A DNA stretch of 64,000 nt from CAKKQX01 sp963734595 (GTDB lineage: Bacteria > Pseudomonadota > Gammaproteobacteria > Burkholderiales > SG8-41): contig CAVTHV010000026.1 in NCBI GenBank assembly GCA_963734595.1, positions 186,001 through 250,000 on the forward strand, written 5' to 3'. Under the pieces are notes generated by a model. The model had not been told where the DNA came from, did no database searches, and saw only the letters and a program-made list of their open reading frames with translations. A program made the translations under genes and the position numbers. Shown piece after piece: positions 9,593 to 17,965 of this stretch (position 1 is the stretch's first letter; each line of letters starts with the position of its first letter).

Positions 9593-10160
9593 ATGCAACT
9601 GCCGCTGCAGATCACGTTTCGCAACCTGGACCGTTCGGAGGCCATCGAGGCCAAGGTCCGCGAGCGCGCGGAAAAACTGGATCAATTCTACGATCAAATC
9701 ATGGGCTGCCGGGTGGCGGTCGAGGCGCTGCACAAGCATCACCGTCACGGCAATCATTATCACGTCAGGGTCGACGTGACGGTGCCGGGCAGCGAGCTGG
9801 TGTCCAGCCGCGAGCCGGACGAGCATCACCGGCTACACCGACGTCTACGTGGCCATCCGTGATGCGTTCGACGCGATCTGCCGCCAGCTCGAGGATTACG
9901 GCCGGCGCCAGAGCCGCCACGTCAAGGCGCACGAAACGCCGCCGCACGGGCGGATTGCGGAACTCTATCCGGCTGAAGACTATGGCAGGATCGAAACGCC
10001 CGATGGCAGGCTGGTCTACTTTCACCGCAACAGCATGGTGGACGCGGATTTCGACAAATTGCAGACCGGCGCGGAGGTGCGCTTTACCGAGGAAATGGGC
10101 GAGCGCGGACCGCAGGCGAGCACGGTTTACGCTGTCGGCAAGCACCATATCGTGGGATAA
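9593..10160 (+). CDS. HPF/RaiA-type ribosome hibernation factor with cold-shock-like C-terminus (one apparent frameshift)
   Basis: Residues 1-110 match the HPF/RaiA fold that binds the small ribosomal subunit in resting cells: LQITFRNLDRSEAIEAKVRE, EKLDQFYDQIMGCRV, then YTDVYVAIRDAFDAICRQLE. The last ~65 residues (HGRIAELYPAEDYGRIETPD, LVYFHRNSM, FTEEMGERGPQAS) match a cold-shock OB-fold with its RNA-binding aromatics. ATG 9593 follows GGAGG. One extra base near 9828 splits the frame; after its removal the protein has ~188 residues. The location behind hsp20 fits a stationary-phase or stress role. The fusion of a ribosome-binding and a cold-shock-like domain in one chain is the notable feature. 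Confidence 0.85.
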
Positions 10161-10202
10161 GCGAAGGCGGGCGGTACGGCACGGCGCAATTTTCCCGGCG
10201 GA

Positions 10203-10730
10203 TCACAGCTTCTTCACGATGCGCACCGTCGTGGGGTCTTCCGGGACCGGCTGCACCTCGAATCCCAAGCCGCGCGCGAAGCGGATCATCTCCGCGTTGC
10301 GGGTGAGCACGATCCCTTCCATGATGGCCAGTCCGCGTTCGCGGGCTGTCCTGATCAGCGCTTCCATCAGCAGACCCGCGATGCCCGTCTTGTGCCAGGA
10401 ATCGGCGATCACGACCCCGAATTCGCAGCCTTTGCCATCCGGGTTTACCACGTAGCGCGCTTCGCCCACGAGTTGCTCGCCGTCCGCCTGCATCTCGGTA
10501 CACACGAACGCCATGTGCCGGTCGTAGTCGATGTCGGTCAGGAAATGGATCAGCTTCTCCGAAGGCGCATGGACCCACTTGTGAAACCGCAGGTAGCGGC
10601 TTTCTCCCGACATCTCGCTGAAGAAATCGTGCTCGCGGACTCCATCATCGGGCCGCACCGGGCGTATCGTCACCGTCCTGCCGTCGAACAGGCGGCGCTC
10701 GCGGGCGAGATGGGCGGGATAATCAGCCAT
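10203..10730 (-). CDS. GNAT family N-acetyltransferase
   Basis: A 175-residue GNAT-fold acetyl-CoA-dependent transferase of unknown substrate. Landmarks are VTIRPVRPDDG, the ESRYLRFHKWVHAPSE helix, DYDRHMAFV, the beta4 strand CEFGVVIADSWHKTGIAGLL with the acetyl-CoA-binding Gly turn, and FARGLGFEV near the end. It is related to the GNAT part of Pat-type protein lysine acetylases, which modify acyl-CoA synthetases. Its start overlaps the end of the acyl-CoA synthetase gene by 8 nt, so regulation of that enzyme by acetylation is an attractive but unproven idea. A paralogue lies at 21989-22516. Confidence 0.88.
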   Translation of the reverse strand: MADYPAHLARERRLFDGRTVTIRPVRPDDGVREHDFFSEMSGESRYLRFHKWVHAPSEKLIHFLTDIDYDRHMAFVCTEMQADGEQLVGEARYVVNPDGKGCEFGVVIADSWHKTGIAGLLMEALIRTARERGLAIMEGIVLTRNAEMIRFARGLGFEVQPVPEDPTTVRIVKKL

Positions 10731-12411
10731 CGGCAGGCAGCGCTTCCTCCTTGAGCTGGCGGCGCAGGATCTTGCCGAGCGGCGTCTTGGGCAGCTGCTC
10801 GCGGAACTCGATGCGTTTGGGCAGCTTGTAGCGGGTGAGATGCTTTGCGCAGTGCTCGAGCAAGGCCTCGGCGCTGAGTTCTGGGTCGCGCCTCACCACA
10901 AAGAGCGCGACGGCCTCGCCGCTGTGCGGGTCCGGCACGCCGACCGCGCCGGCGTCCTTCACGCCGGGATGCAGCATGGCGACGTCCTCGATTTCCGCGG
11001 GATAGGCTTTGAAGCCCGAGACCACGATCACATCTTTCCTGCGATCGACGAACTCGATAAAGCCGCGCTGATCCATGCGGCCCATGTCGCCGGTGCGCAG
11101 CCAGCCGTCGGGCGTAAACGCCGTGGCGGTTTCCTCGGGCGCGTTCCAGTAGCCCCGCATCACCTGCGGGCCGCGCACGCAGATCTCGCCGACCTCGCCG
11201 AGCGGCACCTCGCGGTCATGTTCGTCCAGGATCGCGACCTCGGTCGAAGGGACCGGCACGCCGATCTTGCCGCTGAATTCCTTCGCATCGAACGGGTTTC
11301 CGCACACGATGGGCGAGGCTTCGGTGAGCCCGTAGCCCTCGATGAGCGGCACACCCATCGCGCGCTGCCAGCGCTCGGCGACGGACCGTTGCACCGACAT
11401 GCCGCCCGCGACCGCGACCTTGAGCGCGCCGCGATTCGCCGCGCGGACTTCGTCGAAACCCGGGGCATCGAGCAGCGCGCCGAAGAGGGTGCTCACGCCG
11501 GTGATGGCGGTGAAGCGCGTCTTCTTCAGTTCCGCGACGAAGCGCGGGATATCGCGCGGATTGGTGATGAGCACGTTGCTGCCGCCGAGCTTCATGAACA
11601 CCAGCAGGTTCGCGGTGAGGGCGAAGACATGGTAGAGCGGCAAGGCGGTGATGACCGTTTCTTCGCCTTCCTTCAGGGCCACCGCGATCCAGACCGCGGT
11701 CTGCTCGACGTTGGCGACCATGTTGCCGTGGGTGAGGATCGCGCCCTTCGCCCGTCCGGTGGTGCCGCCGGTGTACTGCAGGAATGCGATGTCGTCCGGA
11801 CCGAGGTCGACTCGACGGAGTGCTCGCTGGCCGCCGCGGAAGAGCGCCTGGCGAAAGGCAACTGCGCCGGGAATGCGCCACCGCGGAACCATGCGCTTTA
11901 CGTGCTTCACGATGAAATTCACGAGCCATCGCCGGGTGGGCGGGAACAGGTCGCCCAGCTGGGTTGTGACTACGTGCTGCAACCGGGTCTTTGCCAGCGC
12001 CTGTTCCAGCGTGAGTGCGAAGTTCTCGAGCACGACGATTGCCGATGCACCCGAGTCGGCAAGCTGCTGCCCGAGCTCGGCCGCGGTATAGAGAGGATTG
12101 ACGTTGACCACGATCATCCCGGCGCGCAGCGCGCCGAACAGGGCGACCGGATACTGCAGCAGGTTCGGCAGCATGATCGCGACACGGTCCCCCTTGTGGA
12201 GTCCGAGATCGTTTTGCAGATAGGCGCCGAAGTCGCGCGAGAGACGATCGAGCTCGCCAAAAGTCATCGCGACGCCCATATTGGTGAATGCGATCTTGTC
12301 CCGGAAACGCAGGCAGCTTTGCTCGAGCATGTCCCGCGAGCGAGGGTAGGCGCGCACGTCGACCTCGGCCGGGATGCCCTGCGGGTATGCATCGAGCCAG
12401 ATCTTTTTCAT
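10723..12411 (-). CDS. fadD: Long-chain fatty acid--CoA ligase (AMP-binding)
   Basis: A 562-residue ANL-superfamily enzyme that activates fatty acids as acyl-adenylates and then thioesters. The P-loop-like motif YTGGTTGRAKGAILTH, the A5 motif EGYGLTEASP, the adenylate-binding WLRTGDMGRMD and the FVDRRKDVIVVSGFKAYPAE hinge are all present, and it ends with LPKTPLGKILRRQL containing the catalytic Lys. This closely follows the E. coli FadD pattern. ATG 12411 has only a weak ribosome site. It is cotranscribed with the GNAT gene downstream (8-nt overlap). An FNR-like sequence lies 48-61 nt upstream of the start codon. Confidence 0.9.
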   Translation of the reverse strand: MKKIWLDAYPQGIPAEVDVRAYPRSRDMLEQSCLRFRDKIAFTNMGVAMTFGELDRLSRDFGAYLQNDLGLHKGDRVAIMLPNLLQYPVALFGALRAGMIVVNVNPLYTAAELGQQLADSGASAIVVLENFALTLEQALAKTRLQHVVTTQLGDLFPPTRRWLVNFIVKHVKRMVPRWRIPGAVAFRQALFRGGQRALRRVDLGPDDIAFLQYTGGTTGRAKGAILTHGNMVANVEQTAVWIAVALKEGEETVITALPLYHVFALTANLLVFMKLGGSNVLITNPRDIPRFVAELKKTRFTAITGVSTLFGALLDAPGFDEVRAANRGALKVAVAGGMSVQRSVAERWQRAMGVPLIEGYGLTEASPIVCGNPFDAKEFSGKIGVPVPSTEVAILDEHDREVPLGEVGEICVRGPQVMRGYWNAPEETATAFTPDGWLRTGDMGRMDQRGFIEFVDRRKDVIVVSGFKAYPAEIEDVAMLHPGVKDAGAVGVPDPHSGEAVALFVVRRDPELSAEALLEHCAKHLTRYKLPKRIEFREQLPKTPLGKILRRQLKEEALPADG

Positions 12412-12458
12412 GGGCAGATTACCAACTGTGAAAATAGCGAGGTGGGACGAGGTGCGGA

Positions 12459-12472
12459 TTGATTTGGGTCAA
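12459..12472. promoter_or_regulatory. FNR-like box in the fadD/nitrilase divergent region
   Basis: TTGATTTGGGTCAA matches TTGAT-N4-ATCAA except at one base. On the minus strand a TATTTT hexamer (12431-12436) would put the box near -41.5 relative to fadD, but the predicted leader is then only ~13 nt. The rest of the 231-nt divergent region shows nothing else apart from a TACAAT -10-like hexamer at 12595-12600 facing the nitrilase gene. Confidence 0.35.
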
Positions 12473-12642
12473 ACGATCTGCGTGGTTCGGATCGACGTGC
12501 GCCTGCCGGAGCGGCTCCTGGCCGACGAGCGCAGGCTCTGACAACGACTGCGCGCTGCTCGTCATGCCGGAACAGGCTGATCGGAGAAAAGTGATACAAT
12601 GCGTTGATTATAAATAAGATAAAGTTCAAGACGAAGAATAAA

Positions 12643-13473
12643 ATGCCAACGAATTCCAGTTTCCGCATCGCCTGCCTTCAGATCAATTCCGGCAGCGACT
12701 ATCAATCGAATCTCTCGACCGTGACCGAGATGGCGCGCGAAGCGGCGGGCGCAGGGGCGCAGTTCATCCTGACGCCGGAATACGCGCTGATGATGGACGG
12801 CAGCGGCAAAGTGATGCGCGAGCGCGCGTTTGCGGCCGATGGCGCGCCGGCGCTTGATGCGCTGCAGTCGCTCGCGCGCGAACTCGGCGTGTGGTTTCTC
12901 GCCGGATCACTGACCTTGCGCGCCGACGAGGAACGTATCGCCAACCGCTCGTTCCTGATTTCGGCGGAGGGGCAGGTTGTCGCGAGTTACGACAAGATCC
13001 ACATGTTCGATGTGACGATGCCCGACGGGCGCGTCATCCGCGAATCGTCGACCTACCGGCCCGGCGACCGCGCGGTGGTGGCGGATATGCCGTGGGGGAA
13101 ACTCGGCATGACCGTGTGTTACGACCTGCGCTTTCCCGGCCTGTTCCGCGTGCTGGCGCAGGCGGGTGCGCAGTTCATCTCGGTGCCGTCTTCGTTTCAG
13201 CGCCAGACCGGCAAGGTGCACTGGCATGCGCTGTTGCGCGCGCGCGCCATCGAAAACGAAAGTTTCATCATCGCCCCCGCGATGTGCGGCGACCACTCCG
13301 GCAACCGCCAGAGCTACGGGCATACCCTCATCATCGATCCGTGGGGCGAGATTCTCGCCGAGGGCGGTGAAGCGCCGGAAATCGTCTATGCCGACATCGA
13401 TCCGGCGCGCGTGGCGAAAGTGCGGGGCATGATCCCGTCGCTCGAGCACGACCGCGAATACAGGCGGCCGTGA
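12643..13473 (+). CDS. Carbon-nitrogen hydrolase, nitrilase superfamily (Nit-type amidase)
   Basis: A ~276-residue nitrilase-fold amidase. The catalytic triad is visible: Glu in FILTPEYALMM, Lys in YDKIHMFDV and Cys in GMTVCYDLRFPGLFR. The FDV and CYDLRFP signatures are those of the Nit1/Nit2 branch, which repairs deaminated glutathione or alpha-ketoamides, so that is the likeliest activity. The start is set at ATG 12643, where family similarity begins; TTG 12604 is an in-frame alternative. Divergent from fadD. Intact. Confidence 0.88.
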   Translation: MPTNSSFRIACLQINSGSDYQSNLSTVTEMAREAAGAGAQFILTPEYALMMDGSGKVMRERAFAADGAPALDALQSLARELGVWFLAGSLTLRADEERIANRSFLISAEGQVVASYDKIHMFDVTMPDGRVIRESSTYRPGDRAVVADMPWGKLGMTVCYDLRFPGLFRVLAQAGAQFISVPSSFQRQTGKVHWHALLRARAIENESFIIAPAMCGDHSGNRQSYGHTLIIDPWGEILAEGGEAPEIVYADIDPARVAKVRGMIPSLEHDREYRRP

Positions 13474-13483
13474 CGGGCCGGTC

Positions 13484-14689
13484 TCAGTCCTCCGGCATGC
13501 GCGTGATGCCGTCGGCAATCATCGTTTTGATTTCGGGTTCGGAGTAACCGGCCGCCCGCAGCACCTCGATGCTGTTCTCGCCCAGGCGCGGCGCATGGCG
13601 CTGGAATTCCGGGGCGGAGTCTGACCATTTGGTCGGCACGGCGGTGGTCCTGAGCGCGCCTTCGCTCGGATGCTCGGCGAGTTTGATGAAACCGGTCGCG
13701 GCCAGGTGCGGATCGGCCATCAAGTCGTCGATCGAGTTCATGGTGGTGACCGGAATGTCGGCCTCGGTCAGGGCTTTCAGCCACTCGGCGGTGGTGCGGG
13801 TTTTGATCTGTTCCGCGACGAACTCGTTCACTTCGGCAATGTGACGGGCGCGGTTTTCGTGACTGGAAAAGCGCGGGTCGTCGTAATACATGTCCTCGCG
13901 GCCGATCAGGCGGAAGAAATTCTGCCATTGCTTGTCGTTGTAGATCAGCAGGCACAGATAGCCGTCGCGGGTCGCGAACGGCTTGCGGTGGGGGGCGAGC
14001 ACGCGCGCGTAGCCGGCGGGGCCGAGCGGCGGCTCGAAGGTCTTGCCGCCGAAATGGTCGCCGAGGATCAGTTGCGCCATGCTTTCGAACATCGGCACTT
14101 CGATCGACTGGCCGCGGCCGGTGCGCTCGCGATGGTAGAGCGCCGCAGTCACCGCGTAGACCGCGTGCAGGCCGACGATGCGATCGGCCAGCGTGGACGG
14201 AATGAAACGCGGTTCGGCCGCGCCCGACTGCTGCATCAGCCACGGCAGTCCCACCATGCCCTGGATCAGGTCGTCATAGGCCGGCTTCGCCGCGTACGGC
14301 CCGTCCTGGCTGAAGCCATAGGCGCCGACATAGATGATGCGCGGATTGACTGCTGCGATATCGTCGTAGCCCAGTTTGAGCCGCGCCATGGCCTGCGGCC
14401 GCACGTTGTAGATCAGCACATCCGCCTGTTGCGCAAGCCGCAGCAGGGCTTCGCGTCCGCCAGGCTGCTTGAGGTCGAGCACGACGCTTTTCTTGTTGCG
14501 GTTCAGATGCAGGAACATGTGGCCCATGCCGGGATGCCGCATCGGGCCGACATGGCGCGTGTTGTCCCCGTCGGGCGCTTCGACCTTGATGATTTCGGCG
14601 CCGAGGTCGCCCAGAATCTGGGTCGCGTACGGACCCATGACGACGGTCGTGATGTCGACGATCTTGACGCCGGAAAGCGGGCCGCTCAT
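13484..14689 (-). CDS. CaiB/BaiF family CoA-transferase
   Basis: A 401-residue class III CoA transferase, moving CoA between acyl-CoA and a free organic acid. The N-terminal PLSGVKIVDITTVVMGPYAT, LGAEIIKVEAPDGDNTRHVG, HLNRNKKSVVLDLKQPGGRE and the FVAEQIKTRTTAEWLKAL segment are typical. The real substrate cannot be read from the sequence; relatives act on carnitine, succinate, oxalate or branched acids. The next gene on the strand, an RraA-like protein, lies 34 nt upstream of its start, so the two probably form one transcript for catabolism of an organic acid. Confidence 0.9.
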   Translation of the reverse strand: MSGPLSGVKIVDITTVVMGPYATQILGDLGAEIIKVEAPDGDNTRHVGPMRHPGMGHMFLHLNRNKKSVVLDLKQPGGREALLRLAQQADVLIYNVRPQAMARLKLGYDDIAAVNPRIIYVGAYGFSQDGPYAAKPAYDDLIQGMVGLPWLMQQSGAAEPRFIPSTLADRIVGLHAVYAVTAALYHRERTGRGQSIEVPMFESMAQLILGDHFGGKTFEPPLGPAGYARVLAPHRKPFATRDGYLCLLIYNDKQWQNFFRLIGREDMYYDDPRFSSHENRARHIAEVNEFVAEQIKTRTTAEWLKALTEADIPVTTMNSIDDLMADPHLAATGFIKLAEHPSEGALRTTAVPTKWSDSAPEFQRHAPRLGENSIEVLRAAGYSEPEIKTMIADGITRMPED

Positions 14690-14723
14690 AGCACCGGGGG
14701 AGAAAGCTCAGCCGGGACAGGCT

Positions 14724-15399
14724 CTAGAAATCGCAGCCCTTTTGCCGGAGGGTCTGATCGACCCAGGCGCGGTCGAGCGTGCCTTTGCTGATTGCTTTCA
14801 GGACTGCAGCTTCTTTCGCTGCCTGCAGCTTGGCGAGCCTGATGACATCGGCGGCAATGTCCTGCGGCAGCGCGAGCAGCCCGTCTTCGTCGCCGACAAT
14901 GATGTCGCCGGGATTCACCACCGCGCCGCCGATGACGACCGGCGTGTTGATTTCTCCGGGACCGTTCTTGTAGGGGCCGCGGTGGGTGACGCCACGCGCA
15001 TAAACAGGAAAGGTGGAGGCGGCGAGGGCGCCGGCATCGCGGATGGAGCCGTCGATCACCATGCCGGCCACGCCGCGGCTGGCGGCATGATTGCTCATGA
15101 TCTCGCCGATGATGGCCTGCGCCGTCACGCCGCCGGCATCGACCACGATGACGTCGCCGGGACGCGCGATGTCGATCGCCTTGTGCACCATGAGGTTGTC
15201 GCCCGGCGGCACCTTGACCGTCAGCGCCGGTCCGACCAGGTTGCCGCGCTTGTGGCAGGGGCGGATCTCGGCGGCCGATCGCGTGCAGCCGGTTCATGTT
15301 GTCGCTCAGGTGCGCGGTGACGATTTTGCGCAGCTCGGCAAGGAGCTTCGGCGACGGGCGTTTGGGGAAGGGCAGGATACGAAAACCGATATTGGCCAT
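14724..15399 (-). CDS. RraA-like protein (HMG/CHA aldolase family; one apparent frameshift)
   Basis: A ~224-residue protein of the RraA/demethylmenaquinone methyltransferase-like fold, which includes 4-hydroxy-4-methyl-2-oxoglutarate and oxaloacetate lyases as well as the RNase E regulator RraA. Key features are PGDNLMVHKAIDIARPGDVI, VVDAGG, GMVIDGSIRDAGAL (the metal/substrate loop with Arg-Asp) and GDIIVGDEDGL. The start is ATG 15399; the frame breaks near 15282 with one extra base. Its position upstream of a CoA-transferase gene favours a metabolic aldolase/lyase over an RNase regulator, but the sequence does not settle it. Confidence 0.82.
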
Positions 15400-15582
15400 G
15401 GGTGTGGATGTCGATGGAGTTTTGAAGAGCGCGTATCGTAGCATTACGCCGGCCGTTGCGGCCACCGTGATACAATTTGCCGTGCTCAGCAATCGCATTA
15501 TCAGAACCCGAACCACGGACAAAAGAGGGCCAGCTGGAGCCCCCGTGCCTCGATTCCTTCCTCCATTTTTTTCCTCCGGCGC

Positions 15583-16338
15583 ATGCGCATCCTGCTAAGC
15601 AACGATGACGGTTATTTCGCTCCGGGCATCACGGTGCTGGCGGAGACGCTTTCCGCGCTGGGCGAGGTCACGGTGGTGGCGCCCGAGCGCGACCGCAGCG
15701 GCTCGAGCAATTCGCTGACGCTCGACCGGCCGCTGACAGTGAAGCGCGCCCAGAATGGCTTCTATTACGTCAACGGCACGCCGACGGACTGCGTGCATCT
15801 CGCGGTCACCGGGCTGCTCGGCGAATTGCCCGACATTGTCGTCTCCGGCATCAATCATGGCGCCAACATGGGTGACGACACGATTTACTCCGGTACCGTC
15901 GCCGCGGCAACCGAAGGTTTCCTGCTGGGCATTCCCTCGATTGCGATCTCGCTGGTGGCCGAGGGAAATGACTACTTTGCCACGGCGGCACAAGTTGCGC
16001 GCGACCTGGTCGGGCGCTTCAAGGCGCAGCCGCTGCAGCAGGCGGTCCTGCTTAACGTCAATGTTCCGGACGTGCCGCATGGGGACTTGCGCGGCGTCGA
16101 GATCACGCGCCTCGGCAAGCGCCATAAGGCGGAGCCGGTGGTGAAATCCGCATCGCCGCGCGGCGAAACGGTCTATTGGGTCGGCGCCGCCGGCGGGGCG
16201 CAGGATGCGGGCGAGGGCACTGATTTTCATGCGGCGGCGAGGAAGGTGGTTTCGGTCACGCCCTTGCAGATGGACCTCACGCGGTTTTCGCAGATGGCGG
16301 CGGTGCAGCAATGGCTGGAAGGACGGTCGCCGGCATGA
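15583..16338 (+). CDS. surE: 5'/3'-nucleotidase SurE
   Basis: A 251-residue metal-dependent nucleoside 5'/3'-monophosphatase of stationary phase. The metal-binding MRILLSNDDGYFAPGI at the N-terminus, SGSSNSLTLDRPL, GTPTDCVHLAV and the SGINHGANMGDDTIYSGTVA loop are all conserved. The gene is the first of the surE-pcm-nlpD set; its TGA overlaps the pcm ATG (ATGA at 16335). Intact and of normal length. Confidence 0.97.
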   Translation: MRILLSNDDGYFAPGITVLAETLSALGEVTVVAPERDRSGSSNSLTLDRPLTVKRAQNGFYYVNGTPTDCVHLAVTGLLGELPDIVVSGINHGANMGDDTIYSGTVAAATEGFLLGIPSIAISLVAEGNDYFATAAQVARDLVGRFKAQPLQQAVLLNVNVPDVPHGDLRGVEITRLGKRHKAEPVVKSASPRGETVYWVGAAGGAQDAGEGTDFHAAARKVVSVTPLQMDLTRFSQMAAVQQWLEGRSPA

Positions 16339-16994
16339 CGGCCCGTCATTCAGGCATCGGCATGACGTCGCAGCGCACCCGCATGCGCATGGTCGAGCGC
16401 CTGCGCAGCCAGGGCATACGCGACGAAGTGGTGCTGGCCGTCATGGGCGAGGTGCCGCGGCACCTGTTCGTCGACGAAGCGCTGGCGAGCCGCGCCTACG
16501 AAGACATCTCGTTGCCATTGGGATTCGGACAGACCATTTCCAGTCCCTATACCGTGGCGCGCATGACGGAACTGGCGCGCGCCGGGTCCGCGCCGAACAA
16601 GGTGCTCGAAATCGGCACGGGTTGCGGCTATCAGACCGCCGTGCTGAGCAGGCTGGCGAAGGAAGTCTATTCCATCGAGCGGCTCGCACCGCTGCTGGCC
16701 AGGGCGCGGCGGAATCTGCGCGAGGTCCGCGTTACCAATGCGCGGTTGCGTCACGGCGACGGCATGCTGGGGATCCCGGAAGCGGCGCCGTTCGACGTAA
16801 TCGTCATCGCGGCTGCGGCAACGCACGTGCCGGATACGTTGCGTGAGCAGCTGGGCGTGGGTGGTAGAATGATTTTGCCCATGTCGGGCAAGAATGAACA
16901 GCGCTTGTGCATCATCGAGCGCACGCCGCAGGGTTATACCGAAAAGAAGATGGATCAGGTAAAGTTTGTGCCATTGCTTCCCGGAACCGCATGA
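16335..16994 (+). CDS. pcm: Protein-L-isoaspartate O-methyltransferase Pcm
   Basis: A ~219-residue SAM-dependent enzyme that repairs isoaspartyl damage in ageing proteins. Motif I is LEIGTGCGYQTAVLSRLAKE and the substrate loop is LPLGFGQTISSPYTVARM; the C-terminal RMILPMSG is standard. The start at ATG 16335 overlaps surE by 4 nt and the stop overlaps nlpD by 4 nt (ATGA 16991-16994), so surE, pcm and nlpD are translationally coupled. Confidence 0.96.
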   Translation: MTARHSGIGMTSQRTRMRMVERLRSQGIRDEVVLAVMGEVPRHLFVDEALASRAYEDISLPLGFGQTISSPYTVARMTELARAGSAPNKVLEIGTGCGYQTAVLSRLAKEVYSIERLAPLLARARRNLREVRVTNARLRHGDGMLGIPEAAPFDVIVIAAAATHVPDTLREQLGVGGRMILPMSGKNEQRLCIIERTPQGYTEKKMDQVKFVPLLPGTA

Positions 16995-17957
16995 GCCAAA
17001 ACGCGGCGGCAGACGCGCATTCTTTTTCCCGGCTCGGCGTACTGATAGGCCTGGCCTGCCTGCTCGCGGCAGGTTGCGCTGCGACCCGGCGCGCACCGGT
17101 CAGCGAGCGCGCGCCGCAGGCGCGGCCGGCCGCGCCTGCACAACCGGCCGCCGCCAGGCCGTTGCCGCGGCAGCCCGATGCGCGCGCAGACTTCTACACC
17201 GTGAAGCAGGGCGACACCCTTTACAGTATCGCGCTCGATCACGGGCTCGATTACCGGGAACTCGCCGCGTGGAACAATATCGATCCGGCGAAGATCCGCG
17301 TCGGCCAGCAACTGCGGATGAAGCCGCCGGCAGGCGCCGTGGTCACCGCGCCGCTCAAGGCTGCCCCGGGCACCGTCGAAGCCCGCCCGCTCGGCAGCGG
17401 CGCGCACGGCGCAGGCGCCAGGCCCCGAAAACATCAAGACCCAGCCCAAAGCGGTGCGTGTGCCTTATTCGGACAAGGTTTATGCGCAGATGGCGTCGCT
17501 CAGTCCCGAGGCGGCTGCTCCAGCCCAGGCGGAACCCAAAACCGGCCCGCAGCAGGAAGAGAGCAAGGGCACCGATGATCTCGACTGGGCATGGCCTGCC
17601 ACAGGCAAGATCGTCGGCACCTTCAACGACAGCACCAGCAAGGGAATTTCGATTGCCGGCCAGTCCGGACAACCGGTGCTGGCCAGTGCCGGCGGCAAGA
17701 TTATTTTCAGCGGCACCGGCATTCGCGGTTTCGGCAAGCTGATCGTGATCAAGCACAACAAAACCTACCTGAGCGTCTACGCCCACAACAGCGAACTGCT
17801 GGTGAAGGAAGGCCAGACTGTGGCGAAGGGGCAGAAAATCGCCGAGATGGGCAACACCGATGCCGACCGGGTCGCGCTGTATTTCGAGATCCGCCGTTTC
17901 GGCAAACCGCTGGATCCCGCCAAGCTTCTGCCCGGCCAGCCTGTATCGTCCCGGTAA
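16991..17957 (+). CDS. nlpD: NlpD-type murein hydrolase activator lipoprotein (one apparent frameshift)
   Basis: An outer-membrane lipoprotein that activates the amidase AmiC during cell division. It has a signal peptide ending in the lipobox LLAAGC, a Pro/Ala linker, a LysM domain (FYTVKQGDTLYSIALDHGL, residues ~68-112) and a LytM/M23 domain at the C-terminus. The M23 domain has lost the zinc ligands: the usual HxH is ALYFE, as expected for a non-catalytic activator. One extra base near 17425 splits the frame in the linker; corrected length is ~321 residues. In many gamma- and betaproteobacteria rpoS follows nlpD; here the next gene is on the opposite strand. Confidence 0.9.
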
Positions 17958-17965
17958 GAACGCGC

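Noticed and set aside
10840..12462. Plus-strand open frame of 540 codons opposite fadD
   Set aside because: Antisense to a complete acyl-CoA ligase; composition is His/Arg/Asp-rich as expected for a shadow frame.
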